64,000 bases of DNA from positions 620,001 to 684,000 of the forward strand of contig JAAROD010000029.1 in NCBI GenBank assembly GCA_012274445.1. The letters are read 5' to 3'. Positions 52,420-61,333 of this stretch are shown here, in pieces. Position 1 is the first letter of the stretch. Each line of letters starts with the position of its first letter. The notes under the pieces were generated by a model, which was not told the DNA's origin, did no database searches, and worked only from the letters and a program-made list of their open reading frames with translations. This DNA comes from Sclerotiophoma versabilis. Taxonomy: Eukaryota; Ascomycota; Dothideomycetes; Pleosporales; Didymellaceae. The position numbers were made by a program, and so were the translations under genes.

Positions 52420-55016
52420 TCACTCGAAACAGCTCTCTTGAAAGTTCACCGCGCTCATCTTGCGTCGTAGCATGCCCCGTGAGCCGGATATATCGAGCAT
52501 GAGCCCTGCGCCACTGCTACGCCTACTATGTGCTGGGCTTCTGTTGGGCGTCGATGGGGTAACGGAACAAAGAGACTCGACGTGGTTTGGTGTGAGGGGC
52601 TTGGCGTTAAAATCTGGTGCTACTGGTCCTGGAGGGTGAAACAGGCGCTTGTAGCGCAGCTCTGGTGAGCTAGGCGCAGGTACTTTATGACTAGCTGGGG
52701 TCATGGCAAGGTTCAGTAATGCGCCAATATGCCGATCAGAGGAAGTCGACGTTGCAGGCGTTGTAGGTGCGGAAACGGAGAGCAGACATGTGTGGCGCGT
52801 GGATGGCCATAAGGCAGGTCCATGGGAGGATGGTGATGTGATGGGCGACGGAGATGAAAGTACTTCAGAGGTATCTGAGTCTATCTCGGCGTAATAATCC
52901 CGGTCGGACGAATCTTCAGGGTTAGTGGAAGAGGAGATGGTATCTGTAGTACGGTTGCCCAATGCCTTGGGAACCTCCAAAGACTGTCGATGACCCGGAT
53001 CATGGTTGTTGTGCGCAGGCAACCTGGGTGTTGATCGTGAGAGAAGTGGGCTGATCAGGGCCGACTTCAATAGGAGTGGACTGGAGGGTTCTGTTTTGGT
53101 CTCGAATCGCAGCATCTTGCTGTTCGGTCGTGTCCGAGGTACTGTCGAAGAGTCATAACCCTGCGAGGTCGGTCGTGATAACGTACTAGGTCGGAGTCCT
53201 GTTTGAACTGAGCTGAAGACAGTGCGCGCTTTGGCCTTCTGAATTAGACTATCCAGAGCTAGCTCGATTGCAACGTGGTTCTGTATCCGGGATAGTTTTG
53301 GCCAGGTCGCTCTTTGCCCTGTGAGTAAACATCCGAGCATGTATTCCGTTGTTGGATTGCTCAGAACCCTGGGGAAATCTGCGTACGATATGGCCGGGAA
53401 AATGTTGATGTCGCCAGAGTATCGTTGGCTGAGCAGCCCCCTGAGCTTTGTACTATAAGTGGGAAAGACACCTATGTCTGCGAGAACTTGGAGTCGGTGT
53501 AGCACTTCGCCCTTCGCAAGACTGGCCACATTGCTCATCCAGTGAGGGCCAGCTGAAAACGCAGTACCCTGCGCTTCGGCGGCAACTATCTCTTCCTCTT
53601 TCTCCAAGAATGGAACCACATGCGGATTGACTTGGGACACGATGAAATGGTTGACGTTGAACATTTCCGCGAGACGCGTCATAGGGAGATCGTTGTCCAC
53701 AGAACCATCGATCCATTTGGCGTCAGGATCGGCGTCCCAGGGTACCTCTTTGCCTGTCTTCAAGTCCTTCGCAATCAGCTCGGATTGTGCATACACGAGA
53801 GGTACTGAGCACGAGGTGCATCTGGAAGAGTCAGCACGACAATGTTACAGAACTTAGCCCAGGTCTACTTACACTGCGGACCAGATCATAACGTTCGGCG
53901 CTGTGATGTAGTTTAGGAGGCGGGGCAGCTCATAGATTGACGAGGTCGATACCGGAATATTGAGAATGCGCCTTGTACGGTTATATGACTCTTGAAACGT
54001 CATATCACCGAGCATCTGTTTCATAACCCTTCTGAGGTGCGCCATGTCAAACAAGGTGCCAGTCTGGCACAGCCGTACCACTTTCCGCAAAATACTTTCC
54101 GGCTGGCCAGCTCTCTCAAACACGTCCAAATCCCCATAGCAGAATTCGTGCAGAACGTCTGGAATTTCTGTATCAGTTTTCGTGCACAAAACAGCACAGA
54201 CGATGCTTCCAGCAGATGCTCCAGATATGATGCGCGGAAGAAGGCCATTGTCCCAGAGACTTTTGACGACTCCAATGTGATTCATGCCAAAAGTTCCACC
54301 TCCTGACAGAAGCAACGCGCTACGTCCGAACGACTGGCGTGCCTGCAAAAGCTGTTGTACGAGCGTATGCTGATCAACAGGGCACTGATCTCCCTGTTTG
54401 GCTGAGACGTCGAGGAGAGCTGTCATAGTCTGCTGCGCCGAATCAATATACCGTTCAATCAACCTCTTTGTACCAATGTGAGAGTGCTTGTACAGTCGCA
54501 GACCGCCCATATCGCCAAGATCCCGCGTAAGTGTTGTTCGTATCAAGAACAGCATCTTCCTCACGTCGCAGCTGAGTCGAGCATCGTCCAGTTCCCGGAG
54601 GCGTGCTGCGACCAGGGCTGCATCGTACTCCGGAGACTCGTCTTCGCCCTTCCAGGCATTGTTTCCTTCTAAAATGTCGAGGTCGATCGCTGCGGCTTTC
54701 CATTCGTCATATGTCTCGGCCTGTGGTGTGCCGTTAGCATGTGACAGCCAGAATACCGAGCTCAGGTACCCACGTTCTTCAAGCGCAGGTACAGAATCTG
54801 CTTGCGGCCTATATCCTCATCCAGCGCATATTGAGCAGGCGCTTTGTAGTGACTGCCGACTACTTCACCTATCGACTGCACTGGGTTGCGAATGAGCTTC
54901 GTGAGTGGTGACAGAAACCCGCCCTTTCTTATGGCTTTTCCACCGCTCCTTTGATCCTCTGCTACGTGCAGTCGAGTGCTGCCTCCTGATAGTACTGTGT
55001 CAGACAGGAAGGACAT
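52420..55016 (-). CDS. Tgl3/4/5-like patatin-domain triacylglycerol lipase
   Basis: Three exons on the minus strand, 55016-54774, 54720-53873 and 53821-52420, encode 830 residues. The N-terminus has IRNPVQSIGEVVGSHYK and then AETYDEWKAAAIDLD, the usual Tgl4/5 opening. The patatin domain (about 200-440) shows the oxyanion motif LLLSGGGTFGMNHIG, the elbow GASAGS, WSAV|CTSCSVPLVYAQSEL across intron 2, and the catalytic Asp in KWIDGS. FNVNHFIVSQVNPHVVPFL and RYSGDINIFPAI follow. The C-terminal ~330 residues are Ser/Pro-rich and probably disordered and phosphorylated. Yeast relatives release fatty acids from triacylglycerol at lipid droplets and also act as acyltransferases; the same is inferred here. 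It belongs to a different subtype from the lipase at 41318-43942. Confidence 0.92.
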
Positions 55017-57067
55017 CGATTCGTGTACGCCATGCGCAAGCGTTCTAGGGCCTGGGAGTATTGAGTGTGCCTAATCGGAGAAGTCCCTTGAGGAAGTCAA
55101 CGATAGAGCAGAGGATATTGTTTCCCACGGAAATTCAGTTGCGATAGGACTGTTTCTCAGTAAAGTATAGTCTGTAGGTAATGCGGTGATTGAACCTCCA
55201 TCCGTCGAGTGGTCATGCGTTGCGGTTCGGCACGAGTCGCGGAAGGCGCACTACGTGTCGTTCCAGTCAAGCAAGGGAAATGAATGGCGGAAATTGCGGT
55301 CGAGCTGCCAAAGCATGTGCAAGAGGAAGAAGGCATCGATACCTGAGACACACTGGGGTGATTGTAGACTTGTAGGTATAGGAACGTGGTTCGCCGTCAT
55401 TCAAGATCATCCACTATGCAGCTAGACTAAGGCGGCAAGAGCGTCATCGTATCGATAACACACCTTGCCCAATTCGCGCGTTCACGAGACCTGCATCTCT
55501 GCTGTGCATGCCAAATCTCGGTGCGCGACGTGTTCCTGCAGCTGGCTCGGCAACTCTCTGTGCTTCCAGTCAACCAATGCTCGCCGTAAAGCGGCAATCA
55601 GCAGAAGTTGCAATTTGCGGATTTCCCATTCACTGTAACAGCGACCTTCCCTGCTTGGCACGACACGTCAAATTGACGCTGGAGGCTGCGCACTCTGCTT
55701 TTCCTGCTCAGAGCTGAGACACGTGCCGCACTGCATGCCGCTCCACAACCCACACGCGGGGTGAGACACTGAGGATTGCGGAGTCATGCTTCCTTATCTG
55801 GTTGTAATCTTCAGCTTGTCTCAGTCCACGAGGCACACCTGCAGAAGGAATTAAGCTGAGCTGAGCAACTGATGGCTGTCATCTGGACGCAGATCTGACA
55901 CGGCTTTCTTCACATGTCAGACTTACGCGTTATGCAGGGCACTTCGAGGCCGAACATCAAAACACAGCACCTGCACATACTTGCTTTTTCTGGCCCGAAA
56001 GATCCAGATTCTTTGGCTTCCAAACTACTACTTCAGGTCTTCAACCAAAGTCGTAGTGCTTTGCTGGCTGGTACAGCGAGAGCCTGTGCAAGTGAACTCG
56101 CGGCAAAGTCTTAGAAGCAAGCATCGTAAAAACAGTGGCCATGTTGGAGCGCATCAACATGAAAGAACTTACCCGCTTGACGGAACATCTAGGTGGTCGA
56201 TGGACCAAGAATCCAGGCGTCTGCATGGTAACACCGAGGCTTTGGAGCTGGTCGAGAACTGTCAGGAGAAGGTACATCACTGGGGGTCAAGTATTTCGGC
56301 GGCTACAGGATCGTGCATGGTGTGACTACGACGACGATTGCTTGAATGTGTTGGACAAGATGCCAGAATGTAAAGCAGTCGGAGCGGAGGAGGATACGAA
56401 GAGCAGTTCCATCGAGGAGACTACGTTTTGATCCAAAGGAACGAAGCACAGACGAAGAAAGGCGATAACAGGGTGTAATTCTTCAGACAAGATTAGAATT
56501 ATGGGGAAAGGGAATGCTGAAGAAGAGAATCGTGACGTTTCGTTTGGGGAATCGAGGAAGACGTTCAGACAGTGGAGATCAAACTTCTAATGAGGCCAAT
56601 GTCTATGGAAGATTGCATACAGCAATAGTGTTTTGTTTGTTGAAGGGTTCCAATGTGAACATGAATTTATGGACTCAGCACACAAAAGAGGTCAACATTC
56701 TGCCGGAACCTCCAAACCCAGTTCGATACTAAAAAGAAAAGGAAAGCAAAAATACGGCAGGCCTGAAAGAAGTGGTGCTGGAAGCATAAGGAGCAACAAC
56801 TTCCGCGGGGTGCACGGCCGCAAAACCAGCGATCGACGTCACTACACAGCGCGCAAGGCAGCCGCCAACCAAGAACTCGTGCAGTCCACCAACACTAAAC
56901 TATCCCTACGCACATCCTTATTGTACGTTACGAGCGACTCTGTCATATCGTTTGTCTTTTACGTCCTACTTTCTACCTACGGCACGTCTCTTTAACTCGT
57001 ATGGGCATGACGTAGCCCCAAGCATTTGTCAACATTCAAGTGTCTGAGCGTTGGAGTGTCAACCGAA
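55017..57067. other. 2 kb intergenic, no firm gene
   Basis: Frames on both strands are short. The only stretch with a protein-like look is 56141-56431 plus (about 96 codons, ending VGAEEDTKSSSIEETTF), but it has two competing frames and no family match. The left part holds the lipase promoter and the right part the promoter of the channel gene. Confidence 0.45.
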
Positions 57068-59937
57068 ATGGATTTCCAGACTATCATAGCTGCCAGCAAT
57101 GGCACCGATGATGGTGGTAAATCGGTACGTGTATATGCACACACTCTCGCTTTCCAACTCTTTCTCGTCTGCAAAGAGTTGCTCGTAAACTGTCGCGCTT
57201 CATATCAACCAACCGATTTAGTGCGTTGGTACATGTTCAGAACCTGGAGTGAGCGAACCTTTACTGACACATTTACTTTAGCCTAGCGGTCCTTCCTCAT
57301 TCAAGGCGGTGGCCGCTGCCTTCGTACCAACATTTGTGACCGCCAGTCTGTTTGTGTCAGCTTTTGTAATAGTCAGGCCAAAGTTTCCAAAGATCTACTT
57401 CCCCAGGACATATCTGGGCACGATACCGAAAAAGGACCGCACACCATGTCAGAACCGTTCGTACTGGGACTGGGTACATACGATGAGAGTGGTGCCCGAT
57501 AAATTCATCCTCTACCACCAGTCCCTCGACTCGTACCTTTTCTTGCGCTTCCTTCGGACCATGATATTCATCTGCATCGTGGGCTGTGTATTAACATGGC
57601 CGATTTTGATGCCAATCAATGCTGCCGGTGGAGGTACAGGCAATGAGTTGGACCGCGTCTCTATTGGTAACGTCGCCGAGGAGAAGTACCTTTACGCCCA
57701 TGCAGTTATTGCTTGGGTGTTTTTCAGCTTCGTTATGTTCACGGTAGCAAGGGAGCGACTGTGGCTAATTGGGCTTCGGCAAGCATGGAACTTGTCGAAG
57801 CGGAACGCAAATAGACTGTCATCACGCACAGTGTTGTTTTTATCAGCACCGACTGCTGCTCTGGATGAGAGCAACATGCGACGATTTTTTGGTGATGACG
57901 CTGTCAAAGTCTGGCCGGTGACTAAGGCAGAGAAGCTGCAAACTCTCGTCGCGTCCAGAGATTCCAAGGTGGACCAGCTTGAGACTGCAGAGATCTCGTT
58001 GATCCAAAAAGCTAATGAGGAGGGACGAAGGGGTCAGATGAGGCATCATGGACAGAGGATCACCTACGATAGCCTTCCCGATAGCGTCAAGCAGTCGCTA
58101 AGGCCCACCCAAAGACTCAAAACGACAAAGCCTGTGGGCAAGCAGGTGGACAGTATTGACTACTCTCGCACCCAACTCCTGGAAAAGCAGGAAGAGATCA
58201 ACCAGGCTCGAGAATCCAATGCAAGCGCTCAAAGCCATCACGGTGCAGCTGCAGTCTTCGTGCAGTTCCGCACGCAGTCTGCTGCACAAAAAGCGTATCA
58301 GCAAGTCGCGTCGTCGGATATATTGTCTCTCACACCGCGCTTCACTGGTGTGTTGCCTAATGAGATCTTCTGGGAGAACCTCACAGTTGAGCCGTCTCGT
58401 CGCATATCGCAGGGCATACTCGCGCATGGCCTGGTCATTGCTTTGATTATCTTCTGGTCCATTCCAGTTGCATTCGTTGGCGCGGTGTCAAACGTTTCTT
58501 ATCTTGCAGAGAACTTTCAGTTTCTCAGCTTTCTCAACCAACTGCCAGACACTGTCATCAACCTCTTGACTGGATTGGTACCTCCTCTACTTCTTAGCGC
58601 GCTAAGCAAGTACGTGCCAAAGATCTTCAGATGTAAGCACAGAGTATCCGTGGCATCCATTCCGCTCTTGCTAATCGGCACAGACATATTTACTACCTTT
58701 GGGGAACCTACCAAGACTTCAACAGAGCTAAAGGTTCTGAAATGGTACTATGTCTTCCAGGTCTTGCAGGTCTTCTTAGTAACATCGCTATCCTCCGGTG
58801 CTGCGACAGTCGTCTCGCAAATCGCAAAGAACCCTAATCAAGTACCTCAATTGCTTGCGGAGCGCCTACCTCGCGCTTCAAACTCCTACCTTACCTACTT
58901 TATTGTACAGGGCCTCACCAGCGCTTCTGACAATCTGCTCAACTATTCCGATGTTCTTTCTTTCATCTTCTATGACAAATTCTTTGATAAAACGCCACGA
59001 CAAAAGTACAACAACTATATCAGACTAAGAGGTATGCAATGGGGCAAATTGTTCCCAAAGTACGTGAACTTCGTAATCATCGGTAAGTGCCCATTTACAG
59101 CTTGTAACAAACGCTTGCTAATCATATCCAGCCATCGTGTACTCTTGCATAGCACCTTTAGTTCTAGGCTTTGCTGCCGCAGGCCTTGCCTTGTTCTACT
59201 TCAGCTACCGTTACATGCTACTCTACACTGCACAGCCAAAAGTTGATACCAAGGGACACTCCTACACACTTTCACTGCAGCAAATGCTTACTGGTGTTTA
59301 CATCGCTGAGCTCTGCTTGATTGGACTGTTCAGCCTCCGAGGTGCATTTGGGCCTATGGTGTTACTGGGCATCTTGTTCATCGTCACGATTATCTTCAAT
59401 GTCCTTACGAACCGTTATTTCGCGCCTCTCGAGCAGTACCTACCTGCTGATCTTGCTCTCGATGGAAGCAGTGACGAGGACGACGAAGAAGCTCCACTTC
59501 TTTCATCTGCAGAAGAGGGTCAGTCGGACGCAATGCAGCGTGAGAACTCACGGATCAGTCGTATCAGTAGCGCTGTGCGAGTCTCACCCAAGGTTACAGG
59601 TCCGTTGGCTCGATTTTTCGAACCACACATTTTTGCAAGCCACAAAGCGATGAAACAATGGCTACAGGACGGTGACTTTGACGAGGACGATGTACCAGAA
59701 TACAGCGATGAGGACATCCGTAGGGCGTACCTCCATCCTGCATACACAAGTCATACACCAATCATCTGGCTCGCAAAGGATGACATGGGCGTCAGCAAGA
59801 AAGAGATTCAGGAGAACGAGAAGAAAGAGCTCAGGAGCACTGACGAGGGAGCTTGGGTAGACGAAGAAGGCGCCCTGAAGTGGAGTGTGGATGATTTCGA
59901 GAAGGTGCCTATCTTTAAAGAGACCAAGCAGTGGTAG
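57068..59937 (+). CDS. CSC1/RSN1-like (OSCA/TMEM63, DUF221) ion channel
   Basis: Three exons, 57068-57124, 57282-59082 and 59132-59937, encode 887 residues. Exon 1 codes only MDFQTIIAASNGTDDGGKS. The first helices are FVPTFVTASLFVSAFVIVRP, then TMIFICIVGCVLTWPILMPI and YAHAVIAWVFFSFVMFTVAR: the N-terminal RSN1 TM domain. The long cytosolic domain (about 190-400) begins SSRTVLFLSAPTAALDESN and includes AAVFVQFRTQSAAQKAYQQV. The C-terminal seven-helix domain begins at QGILAHGLVIALIIFWSIPV and carries SGAATVVSQIAKNP and TYFIVQGLTSASDNLLNYSD. A Ser/Glu/Asp-rich tail closes it. Family members are calcium-permeable, osmosensitive or mechanosensitive cation channels of plasma membrane or vacuole. 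Introns 1 and 2 are 157 and 49 bases. Confidence 0.93.
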
Positions 59938-60473
59938 TTCCTAAACTCATTGTAAAATTACACAACAAACAAATGGCAACAAAAAGTATACATGTGATCG
60001 AAAGACCGTACAAGCAGCGTCACATGTATCGTTGGTGTGCTTGAACAGATAACAATGAGCCCTTGGCACCTACGTCATGAACCGAATCTCGAGGAGAAGC
60101 CTCACCTTCCTTCATTCGGAATACACTCCGAGTCCATTACAGCAGCACTACTTGCTGTGGCATGATGGTGTGTGTGTTGCCCGTTAACTTCGACCTTCTC
60201 GAATGGGCATCGAACGCTCGCATGACAATACCGAGCCCTACCACACCACCAGTGCCGCGGCTCTTGCTAGACGGCGCGGCGCGCTTGACACTCTTCCATT
60301 GGCGCTATCACAGTACCGTCAACAGCAGTGACGCAAGCCATGAACTGAGCGATATTCCATCCTGGCCTGTGCAATTGTATATATCTCGCCCGTGACAACC
60401 GCAATTGTGCACGCCATTTGACTTAAGCACCATCCGACAACTCCACACAACTCCACTGTGAACTCCCACGAAT
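59938..60473. other. intergenic, no gene seen
   Basis: 536 bases between two plus-strand genes; chance frames only. Confidence 0.5.
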
Positions 60474-60940
60474 ATGTCTCACACAAACCACACAGACCAC
60501 TCAAACCCGCAACGCGACATGGTCGCCAACGCCCTCGTTTTGCTCCTCAAGAACGTCAACCCCAAGCTCGACACCACCCATTTTGCGAAACACACGCCGC
60601 TCAAAGCAGAGATGAAGAACTCGCATGACGCGGCTACATTTCTTAACGATTGCTCTCAGGTACCCAGCCCTCGAGCCATACTCACTTGTGAACAATGAAT
60701 CGAGAGCCGCTCTGACTCGCTCAGGAATTTGGCGTTAATTTGACTGCGCCTGAGGCGCGAGAGGAGGCGCAATGGGCGCTCGCGGGGAGCGCGGCGTCGA
60801 TGCATGGACACCACACGCTGGGGACCGGGTCTGCGTTTGCGTTTGCGGATTTTATCCTGGAGAGGCTGGCAATGGAGGGGAAGACGTATTCGAGCTCCGC
60901 GTATGAAGAGTTGCAAGGCAGACAAGGTGTGAAAGTGTAA
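60474..60940 (+). CDS. small hypothetical protein, 133 aa
   Basis: Exons 60474-60659 and 60725-60940 (65-base intron, CAG|GTACCC ... CTCAG|GAA) encode 133 residues starting MSHTNHTDHSNPQRDMVANA. It looks globular and mainly helical (LVLLLKNVNPKLDTTHFAKH, NSHDAATFLNDCSQ|EFGVNL, EAREEAQWALAGSAASMHGH, AFADFILERLAMEGKTYSSS). There is no signal peptide, membrane helix, or motif I know. The frame is consistent across the intron. Codon use is ordinary. I cannot name a function. Confidence 0.7.
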
Positions 60941-61333
60941 AGTATAATGTTTTGAGTATGTAATTCGAGTCGATGTATGAACAGGCCATATATACAAACT
61001 CCAGGGATGTACAACGCCGTACCCTTTAGTCCATGGGACAAGTGAGTGTTAGGGTAGCCCAAGTATGCACGTCAAACACAAAATCAAGCTGGATCTTCAA
61101 GGCACGCCAGTATCAACACCCTCCTCGCGCTTCCTTCACCTGGCTGTCTTGAGTTCACCACGGGAGCACCGCTAGATGCTACAACACGATGATCAACTCT
61201 CAAGCCTCGATGCAAGCGGCGAAGACGGTGCTGATAAGCGCTCGAAAACCCGTCACGATCTGAACACCACCCTAACTCCATCCATGCTTTCCGTATCCAA
61301 ACTCCAATAATAAAAAACATAAGTATTTCGTGC
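60941..61333. other. short intergenic region between convergent genes
   Basis: 393 bases between the stops of the 133-residue protein and the BRCT protein, holding both 3' UTRs. An AATAAT string before AAAAAACA near 61306-61319 could serve poly(A) signalling. Confidence 0.5.
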
